Assembly (NCBI GenBank): GCA_030612485.1
Contig: JAUWNS010000038.1
Coordinates: 1 to 17,473, forward strand
Direction of reading: 5' to 3'
Source: Candidatus Bipolaricaulota bacterium
GTDB lineage: Bacteria > Bipolaricaulota > Bipolaricaulia > UBA7950 > UBA9294
DNA: 17,473 nt
Position numbers and translations under genes: made by a program. The stretch's first letter is position 1; the number at the start of each line of letters is the position of its first letter. Shown here in pieces: positions 1 through 5,735 of this stretch. The notes beneath the pieces are model-generated. The model was not told where the DNA came from. It did no database searches and was given only the letters and a program-made list of their open reading frames with translations.

Positions 1-51
1 CAGTAGAATCGCTCCGATCACCGCGAGTGCGATCAAGATCTTTGAGTCCAT
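1..51 (-). CDS. N-terminus of a membrane or secreted protein (partial)
   Basis: An ATG at 51 is preceded by GGAGGAAAG and opens a frame that runs off the left edge after 17 codons. The visible residues are MDSKILIALAVIGAILL, a hydrophobic stretch typical of a signal peptide or first membrane helix. It lies 10 bases after the stop of the ABC-2 permease on the same strand, so it is probably the third gene of that exporter operon, perhaps a second permease or an accessory subunit. Too little is visible to name a family. Confidence 0.6.
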   Translation of the reverse strand, partial: MDSKILIALAVIGAILL

Positions 52-61
52 CTTTCCTCCC

Positions 62-778
62 TCACTTCCACCGTGTCAATATCTGCTCCCGGCGAAATAC
101 CTTGATGGCAAAGTATAACACGATGCTGCTTGCGGCGAGTAGTACGAGCCCCTCCACCCCCACAAGCCACAGGCTGACGAGAGTCTTCTTGCTCGAGTAG
201 ATGATGAGCGGCACGATCCCCGGCAGGATGGCGAGGCTCGATACCTGGTAGGCTGCTCGGGTATCTGAGGCCCGCGAGGAGACGAGCATTGTCACCCCGA
301 CGGAGAAGAGGGATAGAAGCGGCGACAGGCCGAAGATCGCGGCAATCCACGGTGGAGTAAGGGCGTGCGGTGGGATCCCTCCGATGAACAGGATCGATAC
401 CCCCAGGAAGAGGCCGAAGCTCAGCAACGTGAGCACGAGCGCCGGGATCACGCTTGCCAGCGCCTTGCCCAGGAAGAGTTCGAGGTCGGAGATCGGCGTG
501 GCGAGGAGCGGTTCCAGGCTTCCCTGCTCCTTCTCCCCGATTATCGAGTAGGCTGCGATGGCGAGTGGGATGACCGCCGGCAGGATGAGAAAGTACATCA
601 ACGCCGTGTTGAAGAGGGCAATCTGTGCACCGGGGACATCGAGTTCCCGCCCCTGATAGACCATCACCGTGGCCGCGGCGACCATGAACAGCGGCAGGAA
701 GATCGCCCCGAAGAGGATCATCTTGTTGCGCAGAGACTCGCGCCATTCTTTTAACAGGATCACGCTAATTCGGTGCAT
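62..778 (-). CDS. ABC-2 type exporter permease
   Basis: A 238-residue integral membrane protein of the ABC-2 permease class (NatB-like). It has a short N-terminal cytoplasmic stretch (LLKEWRESLRNK), a first helix at about 22-40, a long extracytoplasmic segment, then about five further hydrophobic segments and a basic C-terminus. The motif IIGEKEQGSLEPLLATPIS at about 79-97 is the conserved cytoplasmic coupling region of this family. The gene starts inside the end of the ATPase gene (14-base overlap), so the two are translationally coupled and form one transporter. The substrate cannot be read from sequence; Na+, drug and lipid-like exporters all share this architecture. Confidence 0.88.
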   Translation of the reverse strand: MHRISVILLKEWRESLRNKMILFGAIFLPLFMVAAATVMVYQGRELDVPGAQIALFNTALMYFLILPAVIPLAIAAYSIIGEKEQGSLEPLLATPISDLELFLGKALASVIPALVLTLLSFGLFLGVSILFIGGIPPHALTPPWIAAIFGLSPLLSLFSVGVTMLVSSRASDTRAAYQVSSLAILPGIVPLIIYSSKKTLVSLWLVGVEGLVLLAASSIVLYFAIKVFRREQILTRWK

Positions 779-1682
779 TATTATCCTCCATTAGGTCGAG
801 GTAGAGGTTTTCCAGCGAGACGCGCAGCTCGTTGACGTACTGAATCTTCGCTCCCAGTTCGACGAGTCGGCTGACCAGTACTGGGTTCTCTTCCTCTGGA
901 TTGGAGAGAGAGACGACGAGGGTATTGTCCACCCGTTCGATTTTCTTAACAAAGGGGAGATCGACCGACTCCTCGATCCCAGGAGGCGGGTTGACGAGGT
1001 GGATCACGGTGCGACGTCCGTACAGACGTTCCTTCAACTCCTGCGGGCGGCCGACGGCCACAAGCCGCGTGTTGAACAGTGCAATGCGGTCGCATAGACG
1101 GTCGGCCTCATCAAGGTTGTGCGTGCACAAGAAGATCGTCCGTTCTCTTGTGCGCAAGGTCTCGATCAGGTTGCGCACCACCTTGGCCGCCTCGGGGTCG
1201 AGACCGGCGGTTGGCTCGTCCAGGAACAGGATCTGCGGTTCGTGCAGCATCGCCCGGGCGATCGCCAGTTTCTGCCGCATCCCCTTGGATAAGGTTCCGG
1301 CAAGGTCATCTCTGCGAGTCCACAGTTCAAACAACCGTAGGTATCGTTCCGCCTGCTTCTGTGGTTCGGAGACTCCGTACAGCTTCGCGAAGAACAGGAG
1401 GTTATCTATGGCTGAAAGGCGCTTGTACAGACCGGGCGTCTCGGTGAGAACACCGACATGCCGTCGGATCTCTTGGTTCTCCTGCCCGATTCGCAGTCCA
1501 GCGACCGTTGCTTCTCCACTTGTTGGGGCGATCAATGCCGCAAGCATGCGGATCGTGGTTGTCTTACCGGCACCGTTCGGCCCGAGGAACCCAAACACCT
1601 CGCCTTTCTCCACCTCAAGGTGGAGGTCCTCCACCGCGGCGACATCCCCGAATCTTCGGGTCAATCCTTTCGTATTGATCAC
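765..1682 (-). CDS. ABC exporter ATP-binding protein
   Basis: A 305-residue ATPase that would power the adjacent ABC-2 permease. Walker A is GPNGAGKTT at 34-42, the signature is LSKGMRQ at 130-136, Walker B is LFLDEP at 151-156 followed by the D-loop TAGLDP, and the switch histidine is H187 in CTHNLDEAD. About 95 residues after the nucleotide-binding domain form the C-terminal extension common in NatA/CcmA-like exporters. The start is GTG at 1682, with AAGGGG five bases upstream. A TTGATC-17-TAAGAT promoter lies just upstream. It is the first gene of a three-gene (at least) minus-strand operon. Family assignment is firm; the cargo is unknown. Confidence 0.92.
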   Translation of the reverse strand: MINTKGLTRRFGDVAAVEDLHLEVEKGEVFGFLGPNGAGKTTTIRMLAALIAPTSGEATVAGLRIGQENQEIRRHVGVLTETPGLYKRLSAIDNLLFFAKLYGVSEPQKQAERYLRLFELWTRRDDLAGTLSKGMRQKLAIARAMLHEPQILFLDEPTAGLDPEAAKVVRNLIETLRTRERTIFLCTHNLDEADRLCDRIALFNTRLVAVGRPQELKERLYGRRTVIHLVNPPPGIEESVDLPFVKKIERVDNTLVVSLSNPEEENPVLVSRLVELGAKIQYVNELRVSLENLYLDLMEDNNAPN

Positions 1683-1703
1683 GGCAACCCCTTCTATATG
1701 GGC

Positions 1704-1732
1704 ATCTTATCAGTAGCCTTCTATTCGATCAA
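1704..1732 (-). promoter_or_regulatory. Sigma-70-type promoter of the ABC exporter operon
   Basis: On the minus strand, TTGATC (1727-1732) and TAAGAT (1704-1709) are separated by exactly 17 bases, and the GTG start of the ATPase follows about 20 bases later. Repeat copy A begins three bases upstream of the -35 box. Confidence 0.55.
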
Positions 1733-1755
1733 TTCGGTTCTTTGTCGTTTCGAGT

Positions 1756-1783
1756 GTAGGGGCGATTCGCGAACCGCCCCTAC
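1756..1783. repeat. REP-like palindrome nested in copy A
   Basis: GTAGGGGCG (1756-1764) and CGCCCCTAC (1775-1783) pair perfectly around a near-palindromic centre containing TTCGCGAA. The 28-mer equals its own reverse complement except at one symmetric pair of positions. It interrupts the left end of copy A just after the GAGTG of the terminal repeat. Confidence 0.7.
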
Positions 1784-1869
1784 CTCTAATTTCGGTTCGC
1801 ATGGAGACGGATGCCGGTTGCGAAGCAAGACCGGAGGTCGAAGAGGATTCACCACGAAGAGCACGAAGA

Positions 1870-1977
1870 ATGGGATTCGATGAGCTGTCGAATCGGGTAA
1901 TTGGCGACTGTGCGATTAAAGTGCACCGGGAACTGGGTCCAGGATTATTGTAGTCGACCTATGAGCAGTGCCTTTGA
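1870..1977 (+). pseudogene. GxxExxY protein (PDDEXK_3), 5' fragment
   Basis: The frame from ATG 1870 reads MGFDELSNRVIGDCAIKVHR then ELGPGLL, a TAG stop (1951-1953), and STYEQCL followed by TGA (1975-1977). This is the conserved N-terminus of GxxExxY proteins (LSxxVIGxAIEVHRELGPGLLExxYExCL, small PDDEXK_3-family proteins). An intact gene would continue for about 90 more residues. Here the sequence jumps from YEQCL straight into the right-hand CTTCGTG repeat. An in-frame stop replaces the usual Glu codon after GLL. It is not functional as a full protein. Copy B has the same end point, so the deletion predates at least one of the two insertions. Confidence 0.75.
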
Positions 1978-2125
1978 CCCCTTCGTGCTCTTCGTGTCCT
2001 TCGTGGTGAAATGAGTCCATTACACAATTCTGTACCTCTGCGAGAGTCTTGGCGCTTGACCCCTTCTCTTTAGTTACCCACTTGAAACAACAAAGAGCCA
2101 AGCTCCACGTGGTATGCATGCCCCC

Positions 2126-2566
2126 TTAACGAGATAGGTACGTAGTTAAGGCAGAGGCTACCTCTTCAATAAGGTCGCGGTCGGCTTGCGTGAACGCCGC
2201 TTGTGTATCGCTGTCGATATCGATCTCGCCGATCACTTCCCGCCCTAGTAAGAGTGGCACGACGATCTCCGCGCGCGTCTGCGGAAAACAAGCAAGATAC
2301 CTCGGATCGGCGTTGACATCGTCGACGACCACGGTCTCTCCTGTACAGGCGGCCAACCCGCAGATCCCCTGACCTACCGGAATGCGCACATGCTGCGTCG
2401 CTTCCGGGCCATCCCACGCAACAAGGACGAGCTCGTCACCTTCACGCATGTAGATCCCCACCCAATCGAAGTGCGGCCAGTTGGCTCGCAGCCAAATGAC
2501 GGTGCGTTGGCAGGCCTCGGCAAAGGAAACGGCCGTACGGATCGCTTCAAAGAGTCCTTCTTTCAT
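2126..2566 (-). CDS. GAF-domain protein, free methionine-(R)-sulfoxide reductase-like
   Basis: A single GAF domain of about 146 residues that resembles fRMsr (MsrC), which reduces free Met-R-sulfoxide. Supporting motifs are HFDWVGIY, VRIPVGQGICG, the DDVNADPRYLAC segment, EIVVPL and EIDIDSD. Two of the three fRMsr cysteines are present (C69 in GQGICG and C93 in YLAC, numbered from the chosen start). The third, normally just before the VRIP motif, is replaced in the EATQHVRIP context. It may therefore use a C69-C93 disulfide, or be a non-enzymatic GAF sensor. An ATG at 2575 abuts the TGAGG ribosome site with no spacer, while the in-frame ATG at 2566 sits nine bases from GAGG. I prefer 2566. 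It is divergent from pckA. Confidence 0.72.
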   Translation of the reverse strand: MKEGLFEAIRTAVSFAEACQRTVIWLRANWPHFDWVGIYMREGDELVLVAWDGPEATQHVRIPVGQGICGLAACTGETVVVDDVNADPRYLACFPQTRAEIVVPLLLGREVIGEIDIDSDTQAAFTQADRDLIEEVASALTTYLSR

Positions 2567-2603
2567 CGTGTTCATCCTCAGAGGGATAATACCCGCTTGC
2601 TTA

Positions 2604-2632
2604 ATGACTTTCCTCCCGTAGTAGGGTATGAT
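2604..2632 (+). promoter_or_regulatory. Probable pckA promoter
   Basis: ATGACT (2604-2609, four of six matches to TTGACA) and TATGAT (2627-2632, five of six to TATAAT) are 17 bases apart. They lie 63 bases upstream of the pckA ATG, in the divergent gap with the GAF gene. Confidence 0.4.
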
Positions 2633-2694
2633 GCCTCGCCCGTACCGCCCCTCAGCGAGCGGTGCGGAGCAAAGAAATCAAGGGTGAGATACAG

Positions 2695-4338
2695 ATGAAC
2701 TTTGAGGAGAGTCTGCGCACGCTTTTGATGCGTTCGGCCGTCGTCGATAACCCGACGAGGGAGTCGTTGATCGAAGAGTCCGTCAAGAACAGGGAGGCGT
2801 TTGTCAGCGCCTGCGGTGCACTCGCAACCTGGACCCCCCCTGAATCGACCGGGAGAAGCCCCAAGGATACCCTCACCGTAAGACGAAAGGAGAGCGAAAC
2901 AGAGATCGATTGGGATTCGCCGAACAACATCCCGATCGATGAGGAGACATTCAATATGGTCCTCGAGGATGCGCTTTCCACCCTCACAACGAAGGAGCGC
3001 ATCTATGTCACCGATCGGGTTCTCGGCGCGGATTCTTCTTACGCCCTCCCCGTCAAAACGATCAGCGACAAGGCCCTCACCGCCCTCTTCACCGACAACA
3101 TGTTCCGAAAGATCCCCGAGGATATCTCCCGGAGTGTCTTCTACGCCCGACCGTTCACCATGCTCGTCCTCCCTTATGACAAGCTTGACCCACAGCGCTA
3201 CAAGGGACGGTTGCGCATCGACCCGCGGCTTGGGGGAACCTCGACAATGGTGATCGGAATGGACTACGACCGTCGTATCGGGATCGTCTACGGGTCGGCC
3301 TATGGCGGCTCGGTGAAGAAACTGATGTTTACGGTGATGAACTACCTCCTCCCAGCGGAGGGAATCCTCCCGCTTCATTGCTCAGCAAACGAAGGGAAGA
3401 ACGGGCATACGGCACTCCTACTCGGCCTTTCCGGTACGGGGAAGACAACCCTCTCCGCCGACCCACGGCGGGCCCTCCTCGGCGATGACGAGCACGGATG
3501 GAGCAAAGAAGGGATCGCCAACTTCGAGCATGGCTGTTACGCCAAATTGATCGATCTTGATCCACAAAAAGAGCCGGAGATCTATAACGCGGTGATGCAT
3601 GAGGATGACTACCGGAAACACGGATCGATCGTGGAGAACGCGATGTTCTACCCCGATGGAAGCTTCGACCTCTTCGACGATCGTCTCACCCCCAACTCAC
3701 GCGCCTCTTACCCACTCACCTACCTCTCCAATATCAAGGCCTCCTCCCGTGGAGGCCACCCCAGGACGATCCTCTTCCTCACCGCTGATGCCAACGGTGT
3801 CCTCCCCCCTATCTCCAAGCTGACCCGCGAACAAGCGATGCTCTGGTTCCTGATGGGATACACGAGCAAACTCGCCGGGACAGAGACCGGGATCGTCGAG
3901 CCGAAGACGACCTTCTCCCGTTTCTTTGGTGAGCCGTTCATGCCACGTAACCCCGATGTCTACGCGCGGATGCTCGGGGAGAAGATGGACCAACACGGAA
4001 CCACAGTCTACCTGGTGAACACCGGCTGGAACGGCGGGCCCTACGGGATCGGAAAGCGAATGGACATCAACCTTACGCGAGCGATGGTCCACGCGGCCCT
4101 CTCTGGAGATTTGGCAAACGTCGCCTATGATGAGAACAAGACCTTCCACGTACTCGTCCCGCGTGCCTGCTCCGGGGTTCCCTCTGAGATCCTTAACCCA
4201 AGAAACACCTGGGAAGACAAGGCCGCCTACGACGCGCGCGCCGCGAAGCTCGCCGCGGAATTTGCCGCCCATTTCGATAAGGCGCACGGGAACAAGGGGA
4301 TCGACGAAGCGATCTCTTGCCAGTGCCCGGGAAAGTAA
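2695..4338 (+). CDS. pckA: Phosphoenolpyruvate carboxykinase (ATP)
   Basis: Catalyses oxaloacetate + ATP to PEP + CO2 + ADP, the entry to gluconeogenesis (or, reversed, an anaplerotic CO2-fixing step). The 547-residue length fits the ATP-dependent class (about 530-540). The P-loop GLSGTGKTT is at 244-252 and the kinase-2/metal motif LLGDDEHGWS is at about 261-270. Also visible are the substrate-side YGSAYGGSVKK, NFEHGCYAK and the later TGYGIGKR-like segment GPYGIGKRMDI. The start is ATG 2695, with AGGGTGAG upstream; an upstream in-frame ATG at 2662 has no such site and would add 11 non-conserved residues. The gene is monocistronic, with its own promoter and a strong hairpin after the stop. 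Confidence 0.96.
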   Translation: MNFEESLRTLLMRSAVVDNPTRESLIEESVKNREAFVSACGALATWTPPESTGRSPKDTLTVRRKESETEIDWDSPNNIPIDEETFNMVLEDALSTLTTKERIYVTDRVLGADSSYALPVKTISDKALTALFTDNMFRKIPEDISRSVFYARPFTMLVLPYDKLDPQRYKGRLRIDPRLGGTSTMVIGMDYDRRIGIVYGSAYGGSVKKLMFTVMNYLLPAEGILPLHCSANEGKNGHTALLLGLSGTGKTTLSADPRRALLGDDEHGWSKEGIANFEHGCYAKLIDLDPQKEPEIYNAVMHEDDYRKHGSIVENAMFYPDGSFDLFDDRLTPNSRASYPLTYLSNIKASSRGGHPRTILFLTADANGVLPPISKLTREQAMLWFLMGYTSKLAGTETGIVEPKTTFSRFFGEPFMPRNPDVYARMLGEKMDQHGTTVYLVNTGWNGGPYGIGKRMDINLTRAMVHAALSGDLANVAYDENKTFHVLVPRACSGVPSEILNPRNTWEDKAAYDARAAKLAAEFAAHFDKAHGNKGIDEAISCQCPGK

Positions 4339-4356
4339 GATAAGACTGTAACCACC

Positions 4357-4395
4357 TGAGGCTCCGGTCAGTTCATAGTTACCTCCGGAGCCTCA
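4357..4395 (+). terminator. Hairpin after pckA (terminator-like)
   Basis: TGAGGCTCCGG (4357-4367) and CCGGAGCCTCA (4385-4395) form a perfect 11-bp stem with a 17-base loop, starting 18 bases after the pckA stop. There is no T-run on the plus strand (TCCCTTCAG follows), so it may be a hairpin-only terminator or an mRNA-stabilising structure. Its right arm overlaps the stop codon of the ISL3 remnant on the other strand. Confidence 0.55.
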
Positions 4396-4530
4396 TCCCT
4401 TCAGCCTGTAATTAGGATCAAGCTCCAGATGAACAATCACTTCGCCCTCCTGAAGATGTAACTCGACCTCTCTAACAAACCACGGATACGTAATCCCAAG
4501 GATCTGAGCATACAAGTCTTTGTCTCGCAT
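4393..4530 (-). pseudogene. ISL3-type transposase, N-terminal remnant
   Basis: A 45-codon minus-strand frame from ATG 4530 to TGA 4393. It reads MRDKDLYAQILGITYPWFVR followed by EVELHLQEGEVIVHLELDP and ends LKG-stop. The pattern (L)YxxILGIxxPWxVxxVELxxxEGEVxVxxE is the hallmark N-terminus of ISL3-family (IS1096/IS204-like) transposases, which are normally about 400 residues. The zinc-binding and DDE parts are absent, so this is a truncated relic or a very short derivative. A GAGG precedes the ATG. It occupies half of the 4339-4660 gap. I see nothing in the rest (4531-4604) apart from the toxin-antitoxin promoter region that follows. Confidence 0.7.
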
Positions 4531-4604
4531 GCCTCAGAGAATATCACCTCAGCCTATCCCTGCTCACACAAAATACTGAAGCGCCTGATAACAATTGCCT
4601 GTAC

Positions 4605-4651
4605 TTGACAGCGGCGAGGAAACGAATTAGACTAGTCTTATACTAGTCTAA
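4605..4651 (+). promoter_or_regulatory. Toxin-antitoxin promoter with palindromic operator
   Basis: A perfect TTGACA (4605-4610), a 17-base spacer and TAGACT (4628-4633) form the promoter. A perfect inverted repeat, TTAGACTAGT (4627-4636) and ACTAGTCTAA (4642-4651) with a 5-base spacer, covers the -10 box and start region. AGGGAGG follows directly. The layout is that of an autorepressed toxin-antitoxin operon, where antitoxin or complex binds the palindrome. Confidence 0.75.
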
Positions 4652-4663
4652 GGGAGGCCGATG

Positions 4664-4903
4664 ATGACCCGAGTGGGAGCCTATGAGGCCAAGACCCGAC
4701 TTTCGGAGCTTCTAAAGCGAGCAACGAATGGAGAACGGATAGTTGTCACCAAGCACGGCGTTCCCATAGCCGAGTTGGGCCCCGTGGCAAAGAGTGAGAA
4801 AATTCAGCCCAAAGAGACGATTAATGCGCTCAAGTCTTTCCGAAAAGGCCACCGCCTGAACGGGATGTCAATACGCGAACTGATCGAGAAAGGGCGGAGG
4901 TAA
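4664..4903 (+). CDS. Phd/YefM-family antitoxin
   Basis: A 79-residue antitoxin. The N-terminal ~50 residues show the Phd fold signature VGAYEAKTRLSELLKRATNG followed by ERIVVTKHGVPIAELGP, which dimerises and binds DNA. The charged, lysine-rich tail, ending MSIRELIEKGRR, would wrap the toxin. Two tandem ATGs exist (4661, 4664); the second is six bases from AGGGAGG and is preferred. The stop codon abuts the ATG of the PIN toxin with no gap, so expression is coupled. The operator overlapping the promoter points to autorepression. Confidence 0.88.
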   Translation: MTRVGAYEAKTRLSELLKRATNGERIVVTKHGVPIAELGPVAKSEKIQPKETINALKSFRKGHRLNGMSIRELIEKGRR

Positions 4904-5329
4904 ATGGCCACAAAGGATGCTTTGGTGCTTGATGCCTCGGTCGCACTCTCTTGGTGCTTCGAAGACGAAGAAACTGAATATCCCTATGCCGTCCTCGACC
5001 GGTTTGAAACCGGAGAGGCCATCGTACCTGGAATCTGGCCACTGGAAGTAGGAAATGCACTGCTTGTAGCGGAACGTCGAGAAAGGCTCACTAAGGCGGA
5101 CAGCGCCCGCTTCGTAACGCTGCTGGCGCACCTCCCCATTATTATCGAGCAAGACTCACCAGAAAGAATGTTCGGGGAGATCATCGCCCTGGCACGTGCG
5201 CACTCCCTTTCCACCTATGACGCCTCCTACCTAGATCTGGCGATGCGGAATGGATTGCCTCTCGCCACGCAGGACTCGCATCTGTTGCATGCCGCCAAGC
5301 AGTGCGGAGTGGAGATATACAAAGGGTAA
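4904..5329 (+). CDS. vapC: VapC-type PIN-domain ribonuclease toxin
   Basis: A 141-residue PIN-domain protein predicted to cleave RNA (tRNA or rRNA in characterised VapCs) with Mg2+. The acidic active-site residues are D10 (VLDASVALSW), E48 (WPLEVGNAL), D106 (STYDASYLDLA) and D124 (LATQDSHL). The length and spacing are normal and nothing suggests inactivation. It begins right at the antitoxin stop; its ribosome site GGCGGAGG lies inside the antitoxin gene. The genes immediately around it are not related in function, and repeat copy B lies 160 bases downstream, so this is an accessory module. Confidence 0.9.
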   Translation: MATKDALVLDASVALSWCFEDEETEYPYAVLDRFETGEAIVPGIWPLEVGNALLVAERRERLTKADSARFVTLLAHLPIIIEQDSPERMFGEIIALARAHSLSTYDASYLDLAMRNGLPLATQDSHLLHAAKQCGVEIYKG

Positions 5330-5395
5330 GCAAATTCAGTTCCTCCCCTTACTGATTCAGTTATGCGGGAATGTGTAACGTTATAAACTACTAAC

Positions 5396-5401
5396 TATAA
5401 T
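5396..5401 (+). promoter_or_regulatory. Isolated consensus -10 box (weak)
   Basis: TATAAT followed by ACGGAGGGATTAGGAG sits between vapC and copy B. No matching -35 box is seen at 16-18 bases. The only downstream frame is a short GTG-initiated one (5427) that reads straight into copy B, so I do not call a gene. The remainder of 5330-5490 shows nothing else. Confidence 0.2.
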
Positions 5402-5490
5402 ACGGAGGGATTAGGAGAACTTAAAAGTGTTGCGGAAAAAACTGCCGGCCTGGCTGTTAGCCAAGCGTGAATGGGTCGAAATTTGTGTTT

Positions 5491-5719
5491 CTCGCAGAAG
5501 TACAAAACTGTTTCACCACGAAGGACACGAAGAGCACGAAGGAGTCAAAGGCACTGCTCATAGGTCGGCTTCAACAATCCTGGGTCCAGTTCCCGGTGTA
5601 CTTCAATCGCACCGTTAATTACTTGATTCGACAGCTCATCGAAGTCCATTCTTCGTGGCCTTCGTACTCTTCGTGGTGAATTCTTTTTAGTCGCTACCCA
5701 CTCGAAACGACAAGGAACC
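5491..5719 (-). mobile_element. Repeat copy B: MITE-like element with GxxExxY 5' fragment
   Basis: An inverted copy of the family. Read on the minus strand it starts with GGTTCCTTGTCGTTTCGAG at 5719, continues GTGGGTA, then passes into the inner motif TTCACCACGAAGAG (from about 5683 downward). Next come the GxxExxY fragment and the inner partner motif (5512-5541), and then a stretch matching the start of the right arm of copies A and C (GTACTTCTGCGAG). The distal terminal repeat is not recognisable and may be deleted or diverged, so the left boundary is approximate. No palindrome is inserted in its left end, so its terminal repeat is the most complete of the three. It fills most of the 5330-5735 gap. 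Confidence 0.6.
5545..5649 (-). pseudogene. GxxExxY protein (PDDEXK_3), 5' fragment
   Basis: From ATG 5649 the minus strand reads MDFDELSNQVINGAIEVHRE then LGP, where one extra C shifts the frame. Removing it gives GLLKPTYEQCL and then TGA (5545-5547). It matches the fragment in copy A, including the exact position where YEQCL runs into TGA and the CTTCGTG repeat, but lacks the in-frame TAG of copy A. The two copies have therefore decayed independently since the shared deletion. Confidence 0.72.
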
Positions 5720-5735
5720 TAGAATCAGAATAGGA

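Larger units (their letters stand above)
1736..2099 (+). mobile_element. Repeat copy A: MITE-like element with GxxExxY 5' fragment
   Basis: A 364-bp element with imperfect terminal inverted repeats: GGTTCTTTGTCGTTTCGAGTG at the left (1736-1756), and GGCTCTTTGTTGTTTCAAGTG read inward from 2099 (three mismatches in 21). Inside are the inverted motif TTCACCACGAAGAGCACGAAG (1848 on) and its partner (1981-2010). They enclose the first ~35 codons of a GxxExxY gene. The right arm between the inner and outer repeats (about 2020-2070) matches copy C almost base for base. The left arm holds a 28-base palindrome (1756-1783). I see no target duplication. The TIR start and size suggest ISL3-type mobilisation (inference). 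This element fills the 1683-2125 gap. Confidence 0.7.

Noticed and set aside
33..746. Long minus-strand frame of 237 residues overlapping the ABC-2 permease
   Set aside because: It is an Arg/Pro/Gly-rich shadow of the permease gene in another frame, with no family motif; the permease frame is clearly conserved.
901..1716. Plus-strand frame of 271 residues
   Set aside because: Antisense to the ABC ATPase, Arg/Ser-rich, no motifs; explained by codon bias of the ATPase.
1916..2119. Short protein containing HHEGHEEHEG (also at 5427-5618)
   Set aside because: These residues are just the translation of the CACGAAG inverted repeat of copies A and B; there is no independent coding evidence.
2578..3378. 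Minus-strand frame of 266 residues opposite pckA
   Set aside because: Shadow of pckA; low-complexity charged composition and no ribosome site.
3697..4287. Minus-strand frame of 196 residues opposite pckA
   Set aside because: Shadow of pckA, as above.
5427..5508. Small GTG-initiated gene before copy B
   Set aside because: Only about 27 codons are independent of the repeat, with no recognised motif; the ribosome site is ambiguous and the frame runs on into repeat sequence.
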